A DNA stretch of 64,000 bases from Microbacterium sp. W4I20 (GTDB lineage: Bacteria > Actinomycetota > Actinomycetes > Actinomycetales > Microbacteriaceae). This document shows, piece by piece, positions 9,943 through 17,154 of this stretch. The stretch is from assembly GCF_030816505.1 (NCBI RefSeq), contig NZ_JAUSYB010000001.1, positions 1,860,001 to 1,924,000 on the forward strand, given 5' to 3'. The stretch's first letter is position 1. Every line of letters begins with the position of its first letter. The notes under the pieces were generated by a model. It worked only from the letters and a program-made list of their open reading frames with translations, was not told the origin of the DNA and did no database searches. The position numbers and the translations under genes are program-made.

Positions 9943-11301
9943 TCAGACCGAGATGCCCTTGCCCGCCATGAAGTCGATCGGATTCGTGTAGGCGCCGTTG
10001 ATGTAGACCTCGAAGTGCAGGTGGCAGCCGAAGGACCCGCCGGTGTTCCCCGCGTAGGCGATGACCTGTCCGGCGTTGACCCACTGTCCGCTGCGCACGG
10101 CGAATCCACCCTGCTTGATGTGCGCGTAGCCCGTGGCGACGCCGCCGCCGTGCTGGATGCGCACGTAGTTGCCGTAGCCGCCGTTGTAGAACGCGGCATC
10201 GACGGTGCCGGAGTGCGCGGCGTAGATCGCCGCACCGCAACCATTGGCCAGGTCGACGCCGTAGTGCCAGCTGGAGGAGCATCCGTTGGAATTGCACTGC
10301 TGCGAGCGCGGGCCGTAGCCCGAGCTGCGGTAGCCCCCGTGCGGGCGGACCCAGCCGCCGTTGCCGGGAGTGCCGCCCCCGCCGCTGTTGCCGCCCGCAT
10401 TCGCGGCGGCTTCCTCGGCGGCCTTGGCGGCGGCCGCCTCGCGGCGCTTGCGGCGCTCGGTTGCCCCCTTCTGGTACTCCGCGACTGTCTTGGAGGTGGT
10501 GTCCTTGAGCGCGGCGAGCTGCGCCTGCATCGTCTCGAGATTCTCGGACTGCTCGTCGAGCGCCGCCTGCGCCGCATCCGCCGCCTGCTGCGCCGCGACC
10601 ATCTTCTGCTCGGCGATCTGCTGCAGACGATCGCGCTCGTCGCGCGCAACGACGGCCTGGTCGCTGAGCGACTGGGCGGAGTTGCGGGCGGCGACGGCGT
10701 CGTCGTAGACCGACTGGTTGTATTCGAGGAGCTTGTCCATCGTGCCGAGACGCGCGAGCAGCTCGTCGGCGTTGTCGGCGGAGCCCGCGAAGAACAGCTC
10801 GAGCGACGTGTCATCGCCACCGTTGCGGTAGAGCTGTGCAGCGACCTGTCCGGCCTTGCGCGCTGACTCGTCGGCGACGGCCGCCTGAGCGTCGGCCTGC
10901 TGCTGCAGGGTCTCGGCCTCCGCGATCGCGGCGAAGTAGTTCTGCTGGGCTTCGAAGAATTCGTCGGATGCCACCTTGGCGGCGGCCTGCGTGTCGGCGA
11001 CCTTCTGCGTGAGGGACTGGATCAGCCCCTCGATGCGGCTGACTTCTGCGGCCTTCGCCGCCTGGTTCTTCTTCGCGGCCACCACGTCGTCCCAGTCGGG
11101 GTACGAGGCGGCATACGCGGCGGAGACGCCGGACGTGATGCCGAAGGCACTGAGCGAGACCACGCTGAGCACACCGAGTCCGAGGGCCCCGCGGCGGCTG
11201 ATCCCCTTCTTCGCCAAAGCGCGACTCTCCGTCGCGCTGGGCGCGCAGCCACATTCTGCGGATGCTGCCTCAGCAGCATCCAGCGTGATCCTGTCGTTCA
11301 C
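9943..11301 (-). CDS. M23 peptidase with coiled-coil domain, secreted
   Basis: 452 residues from the GTG at 11301. The N-terminus has ISRRGALGLGVLSVV, a twin-arginine-like signal followed by an AYAA cleavage region. Residues about 60-320 are a long Ala/Gln/Glu-rich coiled coil like those of EnvC/RipA-type proteins. A Gly-rich linker leads into a C-terminal LytM domain with HYGVDLANGCG (zinc His and Asp), GYAHI and GCHLHFEV (second H-x-H). It is predicted to cleave peptidoglycan stems outside the membrane, perhaps at division. Cysteines within the LytM domain could form disulfides. Confidence 0.88.
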   Translation of the reverse strand: MNDRITLDAAEAASAECGCAPSATESRALAKKGISRRGALGLGVLSVVSLSAFGITSGVSAAYAASYPDWDDVVAAKKNQAAKAAEVSRIEGLIQSLTQKVADTQAAAKVASDEFFEAQQNYFAAIAEAETLQQQADAQAAVADESARKAGQVAAQLYRNGGDDTSLELFFAGSADNADELLARLGTMDKLLEYNQSVYDDAVAARNSAQSLSDQAVVARDERDRLQQIAEQKMVAAQQAADAAQAALDEQSENLETMQAQLAALKDTTSKTVAEYQKGATERRKRREAAAAKAAEEAAANAGGNSGGGGTPGNGGWVRPHGGYRSSGYGPRSQQCNSNGCSSSWHYGVDLANGCGAAIYAAHSGTVDAAFYNGGYGNYVRIQHGGGVATGYAHIKQGGFAVRSGQWVNAGQVIAYAGNTGGSFGCHLHFEVYINGAYTNPIDFMAGKGISV

Positions 11302-11511
11302 TCGGCCCCTTCCGCCGGTTTCACACATGTCACACTAACAACAACATTCACACCAGCAACAGAGTGAGTATGCGGATGCCGTGGCACGCCTGACGTGTCC
11401 ATCGTCCCCCCGATCGACGCTTCGAGTGGGCTGCCGCGCCCTCGATTCGCGATTTGCCTGAAACATCCCTTATGCTTGAGCGTCGGCAAGGAAGTCCCCC
11501 GGGACTGACTC

Positions 11512-11584
11512 GGCCCCATCGTTTAGCGGCCTAGGACGCCGCCCTTTCACGGCGGTAGCACGGGTTCGAATCCCGTTGGGGTCA
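11512..11584 (+). tRNA. tRNA-Glu (UUC)
   Basis: 73 bases. Acceptor GGCCCCA pairs with TGGGGTC, the anticodon loop CTTTCAC sits in a CCGCC/GGCGG stem giving anticodon TTC, and the T-arm is CGGGTTCGAATCCCG. CCA is not encoded. A TATGCT about 40 bases upstream may be its -10. Confidence 0.95.
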
Positions 11585-11613
11585 CTCCATCCGATACAAT
11601 TGAAAACAAGTAT

Positions 11614-11687
11614 GGCCCTGTAGCGCAGTTGGTTAGCGTGCCGCCCTGTCACGGCGGAGGTCGCGGGTTCAAGTCCCGTCAGGGTCG
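11614..11687 (+). tRNA. tRNA-Asp (GUC)
   Basis: 74 bases. Acceptor GGCCCTG pairs with CAGGGTC with G as discriminator; the anticodon loop CTGTCAC in a CCGCC/GGCGG stem gives GTC. The T-arm is GCGGGTTCAAGTCCCGT. It lies 29 bases after tRNA-Glu; TACAAT at about 11595-11600 may be its -10. Confidence 0.95.
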
Positions 11688-11756
11688 CTCCATGCGATGA
11701 GCTCTTTCTTCGGAGGGAGCTCTTCGTCTAGGACGCGACAGGTTCGCCGGTCGCGC

Positions 11757-11829
11757 GGCTCTGTAGCTCAGTTGGTAGAGCGCACGACTGAAAATCGTGA
11801 GGTCACGGGATCGACGCCCGTCGGAGCCA
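11757..11829 (+). tRNA. tRNA-Phe (GAA), prophage integration site
   Basis: 73 bases. Acceptor GGCTCTG pairs with CGGAGCC (one G-U), and the loop CTGAAAA in an ACGA/TCGT stem gives anticodon GAA. The 3' 47 bases, from the anticodon arm to the discriminator, are repeated at 53483-53529. The prophage therefore integrated here and its attP restored the 3' part, leaving an intact tRNA. Confidence 0.95.
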
Positions 11830-11830
11830 C
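11783..11830 (+). other. attL core
   Basis: 48 bases identical to 53483-53530, beginning CACGACTGAAAATCG and ending GGAGCCAC. The match stops at 11782 (G against T) on one side and 11831 (T against A) on the other. It covers the tRNA-Phe anticodon arm through the 3' end plus one base. Confidence 0.93.
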
Positions 11831-11831
11831 T

Positions 11832-11869
11832 GCCGCTTCTCTAGGCTTCTACTGGGGAAGCGGCTTTTT
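11832..11869 (+). terminator. phage-supplied terminator behind tRNA-Phe
   Basis: GCCGCTTC / GAAGCGGC stem with a long loop and a run of five T, beginning two bases past attL. It replaces the host terminator now stranded at the other end (53556-53591). Confidence 0.75.
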
Positions 11870-11938
11870 CGTTAACAGCCCCGATTTGCCGAGTGTATCC
11901 GAGGGTGTCCCCCATCCTCCCAAACGGCAACTCACGAC

Positions 11939-12169
11939 TCACGCAGCAGTACGCCGGCCACGTTCTCGAGCCCGCATCTCTCCCCGTTCCCTCACCATGC
12001 GCGCGGTCACAGGGTCTGCAGCGATCCCTTCCGCAGATTCGGCGGCTCGTAGGAGTAGCACGGTGTATCGGATGTCTGTGATGCCGAGTGTGTGGCGGAT
12101 GAGTTCGCGTTTGGTGGGACTGTTGCCGGGGTGTCGTCGTTCGAAGGCGAGGATGGTGGTGTATGTCAT
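11939..12169 (-). CDS. DUF3263-like small protein
   Basis: 76 residues. ILAFERRHPGNSPTKRELIR, then GITDIRY and EGIAADPVTARMVRER follow the DUF3263 pattern (actinobacterial proteins of unknown function, probably DNA-associated because of their helix-turn-helix-like spacing). The very basic tail is consistent with that. It is the first phage gene inside attL and is divergent from the rightward cluster at 12271. Confidence 0.65.
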   Translation of the reverse strand: MTYTTILAFERRHPGNSPTKRELIRHTLGITDIRYTVLLLRAAESAEGIAADPVTARMVRERGEMRARERGRRTAA

Positions 12170-12235
12170 GCGTTCATGTTCCTCGGGGGTTCGGACATTA
12201 CAGCGGCGGTGTTAGGTTGCGGTTGCCCGGAAGTG

Positions 12236-12264
12236 TTGCGGTTGTCGAGACGGAAGCGTAAACT
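12236..12264 (+). promoter_or_regulatory. promoter of the left-end rightward cluster, leaderless
   Basis: -35-like TTGCGG (12236-12241), 17-base spacer, -10 TAAACT (12259-12264). The ATG of the first gene follows at 12271, where transcription should start, so the mRNA would be leaderless. Confidence 0.5.
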
Positions 12265-12270
12265 GTTGCT

Positions 12271-12477
12271 ATGAGCGATACAAATGAGACCCATATGGTA
12301 TGTCGTTTCTGCGGAAGTCGAGAACGAGATCATCCTGGTGGGGCGTACTGCCCCAGTTGGCCGCAGGGCAAAAAGGATGCGAACCTCACTGGCCCGAGCG
12401 TGAACAGCTCCGGACAGCACGCGCGTGGAATCGACACGGTAGATACTTGCCCCGTTTGCTCCACTGGGGGGCGCTGA
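12271..12477 (+). CDS. small protein with two CxxC pairs
   Basis: 68 residues. CRFC near residue 11 and CPVC near residue 62 could bind one zinc ion, bringing the two ends together. There is no recognised family. First gene of five rightward overlapping genes (12271-13425); its TGA overlaps the next ATG. Confidence 0.6.
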   Translation: MSDTNETHMVCRFCGSRERDHPGGAYCPSWPQGKKDANLTGPSVNSSGQHARGIDTVDTCPVCSTGGR

Positions 12478-12758
12478 TGTTGCAGCCAGGAGAAGTGCAG
12501 GCCGCACTGGATCGCATGGAGATCGGAGAGGCATCGTCGGAGGTTTTGGGGATGATCGTTTTGGGCGCAACTGCCTTCGCCGCACTAGTGCCCGAGTACG
12601 TCTTCAAATCCCCGATTGCAGCGGTTGTCTTCGCCACACAGAACGAAATGGCGGCGGAAACGATGCAAGCCGGACGACCGAGTGAGCGGATGCTTCTACG
12701 TCTCGCCCCGCCACTTCCGGCATGGCCCGCGGTCGAGCAGAATGATACCGAGTCATGA
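12477..12758 (+). CDS. hypothetical phage protein
   Basis: 93 residues starting MLQPGEVQAALDRMEIG. It has a hydrophobic central stretch (LGMIVLGATAFAALVPEYVF) that may be one membrane segment. The start codon overlaps the previous stop (TGATG) and the stop overlaps the next start (ATGA). Not recognised. Confidence 0.55.
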   Translation: MLQPGEVQAALDRMEIGEASSEVLGMIVLGATAFAALVPEYVFKSPIAAVVFATQNEMAAETMQAGRPSERMLLRLAPPLPAWPAVEQNDTES

Positions 12759-12997
12759 CCGCTACACTTCAACGCGTGTCACCGAACCCGAAACGTGTCC
12801 TGAGTCCTGCCGACGAGACCAACATCCGTGAAGCTCTCACCCGTCGTGATGATGCGGTTGAGGGTGTGCGTCGTGCCGTGTTGGATGCTGTGTCGCATGG
12901 TGCATCGGTTCGTGTCCTGGCTGAGTTCACGGGCATGTCGACGAACACGATCAGCCGCTGGAAAGCCGACGCAAGGGAGACGGTTTCTGATGAATGA
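12755..12997 (+). CDS. small helix-turn-helix protein
   Basis: 80 residues. The C-terminal part (SVRVLAEFTGMSTNTISRWKADA) is a good helix-turn-helix with a recognition helix ending in SRWKAD. The N-terminal half is helical and charged. It could regulate the accessory cluster or host genes; no partner site could be identified. Overlaps both neighbours. Confidence 0.65.
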   Translation: MTATLQRVSPNPKRVLSPADETNIREALTRRDDAVEGVRRAVLDAVSHGASVRVLAEFTGMSTNTISRWKADARETVSDE

Positions 12998-13142
12998 CAT
13001 TCCCGATTTCGTGCTCGACCACGGCGACAGAATGTTTCAGGACCTCATGCGGCGGATGAAGCCCGAGGTGTCCGTGACGCTCGACCCATTCGTGATTCAA
13101 CCGATCCGGATCAATGCCCGAGTGCGGCCTGAGCATGTGTGA
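12990..13142 (+). CDS. small hypothetical phage protein
   Basis: 50 residues from the ATG at 12990, which overlaps the stop region of the helix-turn-helix gene. Acidic N-terminus (MNDIPDFVLDHGDRMFQDLM). No recognised domain; supported by its tight coupling on both sides. Confidence 0.5.
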   Translation: MNDIPDFVLDHGDRMFQDLMRRMKPEVSVTLDPFVIQPIRINARVRPEHV

Positions 13143-13425
13143 CCACTCGCAAGATGAGGGTGGCAGAGAAGCCGCGATGGTTGTCATCAACCCCGGAACG
13201 TCAGAACGGAATCACCGTGACGGTATCTGGTGCGACCCTTGCCTCGAGCCCCTGATCCGTGCGCTCAACACGGCAGGCGTGGCGACGGTAGCTTCCTGCT
13301 GCGGTCACGGCACCGCCCCGACGTGGGTGTCGCTCAAGGACGGCCGCGACCTCGTTGTGTTCCCCGATCACCCCACCACCGTACGGACCCTGAACCCGCA
13401 TGCCGACCTGACGGATATCTCATGA
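13135..13425 (+). CDS. hypothetical phage protein with a CCGHG motif
   Basis: 96 residues from the ATG at 13135, overlapping the preceding stop. It contains CDPCLEPLIRALN and VATVASCCGHGTAP, a Cys/His combination seen in small actinophage proteins of unknown role and possibly zinc-binding. Last gene of the rightward cluster. Confidence 0.6.
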   Translation: MCDHSQDEGGREAAMVVINPGTSERNHRDGIWCDPCLEPLIRALNTAGVATVASCCGHGTAPTWVSLKDGRDLVVFPDHPTTVRTLNPHADLTDIS

Positions 13426-13432
13426 CCATCCC

Positions 13433-13696
13433 TTAGCGTCGTCCGTTGGGTGGTCCGTCGTGTACGTCTTGGTCGTGTTTCATGTTCGCGGCGTACAGCC
13501 TGACGCATGCATGTTCGAGTGTGTTCGACCAGCCGATGACGTCGCCGCGAAACGTGACCTTGTAGCGGACGACACCAGCACTGGGGAGTCGGCGGATCTC
13601 GATACGGCCGAACGGGTCCACCTCATGCCGCGCCGTCATCAACCACACACCCGGAGAAGGCTCGGTCGTCAGGAAAATCGGGTGGAAGGTGGTCAC
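13433..13696 (-). CDS. hypothetical phage protein
   Basis: 87 residues, convergent with the rightward cluster seven bases away. The central part (IEIRRLPSAGVVRYKVTFRG, then VIGWSNTLEHACVRLYAANM) reads like a small beta-rich domain. Not assigned. A hairpin with a minus-strand T-rich tail at 13735-13769 separates it from the late operon. Confidence 0.5.
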   Translation of the reverse strand: MTTFHPIFLTTEPSPGVWLMTARHEVDPFGRIEIRRLPSAGVVRYKVTFRGDVIGWSNTLEHACVRLYAANMKHDQDVHDGPPNGRR

Positions 13697-13734
13697 CGGT
13701 CAATGATGCGGGCAACGTCCGACAACGACAAGAA

Positions 13735-13769
13735 ACCCCCGCCCGACCGGTGAAGGTCGAACGGGGGTC
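13735..13769 (-). terminator. hairpin terminator of the late operon
   Basis: CCCCCG..CGACC / GGTCG..CGGGGG with a six-base loop, followed on the minus strand by TTTCTT. It lies about 200 bases past the last late gene. Confidence 0.6.
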
Positions 13770-13770
13770 T

Positions 13771-13965
13771 ATGATGTCGAACATGTTGAAGATCCGGCGT
13801 CGGCTTCGTGCGTTCTTCGCCATGCCGAACCCGCGCACGTCAACCGTTTGCGGTACGTGCGGGCGGGATCTCGAAGGTCTGATCGTGTTCAAGAGCCACA
13901 CGGCCCCCGGACGTTACTGCTCCGAGTCCTGCGCGGAAGACGCTGAGTCCTCCTGGGCTTGGTGA
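13771..13965 (+). CDS. small zinc-ribbon-like protein
   Basis: 64 residues from the ATG at 13771 (the ATG at 13783 is equally possible, seven bases after a TATGAT box). CGTCGRDLEG and YCSESC give four cysteines in a CxxC..CxxxC pattern after a basic helix LKIRRRLRAFF. The stop abuts the end of the tail-fibre gene on the other strand. Function unknown. Confidence 0.5.
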   Translation: MMSNMLKIRRRLRAFFAMPNPRTSTVCGTCGRDLEGLIVFKSHTAPGRYCSESCAEDAESSWAW

Positions 13966-14967
13966 TCAGCCGCCGAGCTCCACGACCTCGAAGCGCGCAA
14001 CCCACCGGATGGTTGTCGCCGCCGCACCCGTGAGCAGCAGCACGACCGAGTTCGTGGACGCGGATGCGCTGCACGCCCAGCCCGACGCCCCGGCATCCGC
14101 CGCGATGAGCGTCGCCGCCGGGAACGAACTTCCCACCGCAACGGCCGCCGCCGAAGCAATGCGCTTCGCTGCTCCCTTGAGTTCCCAGGTAGCGCTGTTT
14201 CCCGTGGCGGTGTCGCGCGCGGTCACCATCACTCGGTACTGCACGGTCTGCGCCGGGTTGAGCAGGTAGCCGGGCATCGATCCGACCGTGGCGCTGGTCG
14301 TCGTCGCACGCTGGACGATGTCGCTGATCTGCGCATCGCCGGCGACCGCAAACGCACCGTTCGCGACGGCCTGCTGACCCGCGATACGCGCGATGGCCTG
14401 CAACCCTCGGGCGGTCGCGTAAGCCGCGGTCGCGTGCGAAAGAACACCCTCCGACACGGCACCATCGGCGGTCGCTGTCCCGTTGTTACCCGATGCCCGC
14501 GAGTAGTTCCCGGATGCAGTCATCAGGTTGCCGGTCGCGAGCGACTTGACGCCGGAAGCCGTCACCTTGTTGCCGATTGCGGCGCCGTCCGCCGCACTCG
14601 CCTCCACCCCAATCGCTAGGCCGCCAATACCAGTGACCGTGTTGAAGTTTCCGAACGCGGTGCCCGCGCTGCCCGTAACCGTGGTATTGCTCCCGCCGAC
14701 AGTGCAGTTGCCACCGCCGGGCACGTTGATCGTGTTGAGGTACCCGCCGACGATGACGCAATAGTCGCCGTCGAGGATGCTGTTGGTGTACCCGCCTCCG
14801 ATGACCGAGAAGTCTCCCACGACGATTTTGTGTACGGCGCCGCCGAGGATCGCGTTGTGAGTCGCGTTGAACGCGATGTACGAGTGGTCGGCGAGAATCA
14901 CGCCCTTGAGACCCGCAATCACGTTGTCGTACCCCACGCAGAAGCTGTGGTTAGCGCGCTTGTTCAC
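13966..14967 (-). CDS. tail fibre with YadA-head-like repeats
   Basis: 333 residues. Residues about 90-215 are a series of short GxxA/xAxG repeats (TAFGNFNTV, LAIGVEASA, AAIGNKVTA, LATGNLMTA), the left-handed beta-roll pattern of YadA head domains in trimeric adhesins. The C-terminal ~120 residues form a separate beta-rich domain. It is probably a trimeric receptor-binding fibre. Last gene of the late operon. Confidence 0.65.
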   Translation of the reverse strand: MNKRANHSFCVGYDNVIAGLKGVILADHSYIAFNATHNAILGGAVHKIVVGDFSVIGGGYTNSILDGDYCVIVGGYLNTINVPGGGNCTVGGSNTTVTGSAGTAFGNFNTVTGIGGLAIGVEASAADGAAIGNKVTASGVKSLATGNLMTASGNYSRASGNNGTATADGAVSEGVLSHATAAYATARGLQAIARIAGQQAVANGAFAVAGDAQISDIVQRATTTSATVGSMPGYLLNPAQTVQYRVMVTARDTATGNSATWELKGAAKRIASAAAVAVGSSFPAATLIAADAGASGWACSASASTNSVVLLLTGAAATTIRWVARFEVVELGG

Positions 14968-14983
14968 GTCCGCTTCAAGAAGA

Positions 14984-15313
14984 TCAGCCGGTGTTCGCGG
15001 GGACGTTGCTGAGCCCCGTGTTCACATTCGCGATGACGCCCTTGCCGATGACATTCTCGCGCCCAGGTGTGCCGTCGCCCCCGATGATGGAACCTAAGAC
15101 GTCAGGAGCAATGACATTGTCGGGGTGACCTGCCTTAAAGTTCCAACCCGACCCCACCTGCGTGATTGTTACTTCCGAGCTGGGCACGTAAGCGTCGGCA
15201 AGGATAGCGCCGATCGTCGTTCCGCTGTCGCTCATGTCAGTGCCGAGCGCCTGGATGACGGGCTCGGGAAGCCGGTAGTCGCTATCATTCACTGCAACAA
15301 GACGATCAACCAT
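14984..15313 (-). CDS. tail-fibre-associated protein
   Basis: 109 residues starting MVDRLVAVNDSDYRLP, a start typical of phage fibre N-termini that attach to the baseplate. The C-terminal part (VIAPDVLGSIIGGDGTP) has turns like those at the start of the next gene, so the two may form one fibre as separate chains. Ribosome-binding site GAAAGGCGGGAG. Confidence 0.5.
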   Translation of the reverse strand: MVDRLVAVNDSDYRLPEPVIQALGTDMSDSGTTIGAILADAYVPSSEVTITQVGSGWNFKAGHPDNVIAPDVLGSIIGGDGTPGRENVIGKGVIANVNTGLSNVPANTG

Positions 15314-15343
15314 TGCGTCTCCCGCCTTTCGTTTTGTTGTGCC

Positions 15344-16855
15344 TCATCGGTCGGTGAGTTTGGCGATCTCTGCGGGAACAGTCACGCGGCTGACCGGTTT
15401 GGCGCCGTCGCTGTTGCCGTAGAACTTGGTGTCGAGGGCTTGCAGTGCCGCGATCGAGTAGTCACGACGTACCGGCGTCCCGAGCTGCACGGATGCCGTG
15501 GACCCGGAAGCGCGCACAGGAAGCACGTTCCCTGCAATCCGCGACACCATCGTGCGTGCGTCCGTCTTGCCCTGGTCGTCGTAGATCATCATGCGAGCGA
15601 ACATCACGGCGTCACTGCTGCTCGTGTTGTTCACCCATTCGTTGTCCCGGCTGAAGTAGTCGAGCCCGCGTGCGATCCACGGCTGGCGGGAATCCGTCGC
15701 GCTCGTCTTGCCGGCCCGGTCGTCCTGCTCTTCCATGAACACGACTTGCGCGGCACCCTGGAAGCTGTTGCCCCAGAAGCGGATGTTGCGTGAACCCTTG
15801 TTGTAGAACGCGAACTTGGTGTCACCGTTGATCTTGACGTTCGCGACAACACACCAGCCGCACAGTTCGATGTGTACGCCGTACTGGGTTTTGCCGATGA
15901 TGTCGATGTTCGTGATTGCCGCGTCAACACAGGACTGGTCGAGCCAGATGGCGACCGAGTTGCGGGGGTTCTCGATGATGAGTCGGTTCGCAACCAGACC
16001 CGTCGACACGGTGTCTTTCCATGCGGCCATCTCGCTGTTGTCGAACGCCGCACCAGACTTGTTCGCGTTGCGGATGATGCTCGACTCGGCGGTGAACTTG
16101 TCCGTCCAGTCCGTCGAGAGGATCTGCTTGGCGTTGCTGCCATCGAGCGTGCTAAAACGTACGGTTGCGCCAGTGAGCCGACGCGTCCGGTTGCCGAACG
16201 CACGCACCCCGAACGACGTCGAGTTCGTGATGTGCATGTTCTCGAGCAGCAGACCGGACGCTGACGACCCATCACCCGGATCGTCAGCCAGGATCAGAGT
16301 CCCGTAGTTGCCACCCCAGTTGCCGGTGAACCCATCCAACTGGAACCCGCGCATGACTACGCCCGGTGCTTTCACGATCATGAAACCCTTGACAGAACCA
16401 TCAGCCGGGATGACCTTGACAGCCTCGCCGGGATAGTTCTGCAGGATGAACGCACCCTTGCCCTTGGTGAACGAGTCACCGAAACCGGGCACCTTGTATG
16501 TGCCGGCGCGCATCGAGATCGTGTCACCGGGCTTGTGGTTGTTGAGCGCAGTCGCCAGTTCGGTCGAGTTCTTCACGATGACGGACTGTGCACCGAGCGG
16601 GTAGGCGGCAGAACCGAGCGGGAGTGCACCGATCTGTGCGGGGATGACTACAGGCGGCGTCTCGAGCTCGGCGATGCGTGCCTTGAGAAACCGCACCTGT
16701 TCGTTGAGACCCGCAATCTCGGCAGTCTGGGCGTCACGTTCGGTACGGGCGACGTCCAGCGCACCATCCGCCACCAGCAGCAGCTCACGGAGGCGCTCAA
16801 GTTCGGTGTCGTAGACGGCCTCGAAAGCAGCCCTCGCGTCATCATGCACAGACAT
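15344..16855 (-). CDS. tailspike with right-handed parallel beta-helix (pectate-lyase fold)
   Basis: 503 residues. Residues 1-65 form a coiled coil (ELERLRELLLVADGALD...VRFLKARIAELE) suited to trimerisation. From about residue 95 the pattern is that of surface-polysaccharide-degrading spikes: DTISMRAGTYKVPGF, GVVMRGFQLDGF, LLLENMHITNSTSFGV, then repeated NxxI/NxxF coils. The C-terminal ~80 residues are a separate domain. The enzyme activity, if any, cannot be read from sequence. Confidence 0.72.
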   Translation of the reverse strand: MSVHDDARAAFEAVYDTELERLRELLLVADGALDVARTERDAQTAEIAGLNEQVRFLKARIAELETPPVVIPAQIGALPLGSAAYPLGAQSVIVKNSTELATALNNHKPGDTISMRAGTYKVPGFGDSFTKGKGAFILQNYPGEAVKVIPADGSVKGFMIVKAPGVVMRGFQLDGFTGNWGGNYGTLILADDPGDGSSASGLLLENMHITNSTSFGVRAFGNRTRRLTGATVRFSTLDGSNAKQILSTDWTDKFTAESSIIRNANKSGAAFDNSEMAAWKDTVSTGLVANRLIIENPRNSVAIWLDQSCVDAAITNIDIIGKTQYGVHIELCGWCVVANVKINGDTKFAFYNKGSRNIRFWGNSFQGAAQVVFMEEQDDRAGKTSATDSRQPWIARGLDYFSRDNEWVNNTSSSDAVMFARMMIYDDQGKTDARTMVSRIAGNVLPVRASGSTASVQLGTPVRRDYSIAALQALDTKFYGNSDGAKPVSRVTVPAEIAKLTDR

Positions 16856-16869
16856 GCGTACTCCTTGGG

Positions 16870-17154
16870 TCAGTCAAGGTCGGGCGTGACGGTCAGCGTT
16901 GAGTACCCGCTATTGGGAAACGTGATGACGTCGGCGCCCTTGGTCACTTCGAGCTCGACGCTGTAGGTGCCCTTTTCGAGCGTGCCGGTGAGCTTGTGTG
17001 CCACGACACCCTCGACGGCATCCGTGATCGTGGAGGGCAGGACGATGGCCGTGTCGCTGTTGCGGGGCTTGGCGACCAGTCGCACGGTTGCCCCGGTGAG
17101 ATCCAGGTTCGCTTTCCACTGGATCGAGTGAGTGTCCCCGCTTTTGACGATCAT
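16870..17154 (-). CDS. small Ig-like baseplate/tail protein (BppU-N-like)
   Basis: 94 residues with a beta-sandwich pattern: HSIQWKANLDLTGATVRLVAK, VVAHKLTGTLEKGTYSVELEV. This resembles the N-terminal domain of upper baseplate proteins that connect fibres. It overlaps the preceding gene by four bases. Confidence 0.55.
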   Translation of the reverse strand: MIVKSGDTHSIQWKANLDLTGATVRLVAKPRNSDTAIVLPSTITDAVEGVVAHKLTGTLEKGTYSVELEVTKGADVITFPNSGYSTLTVTPDLD

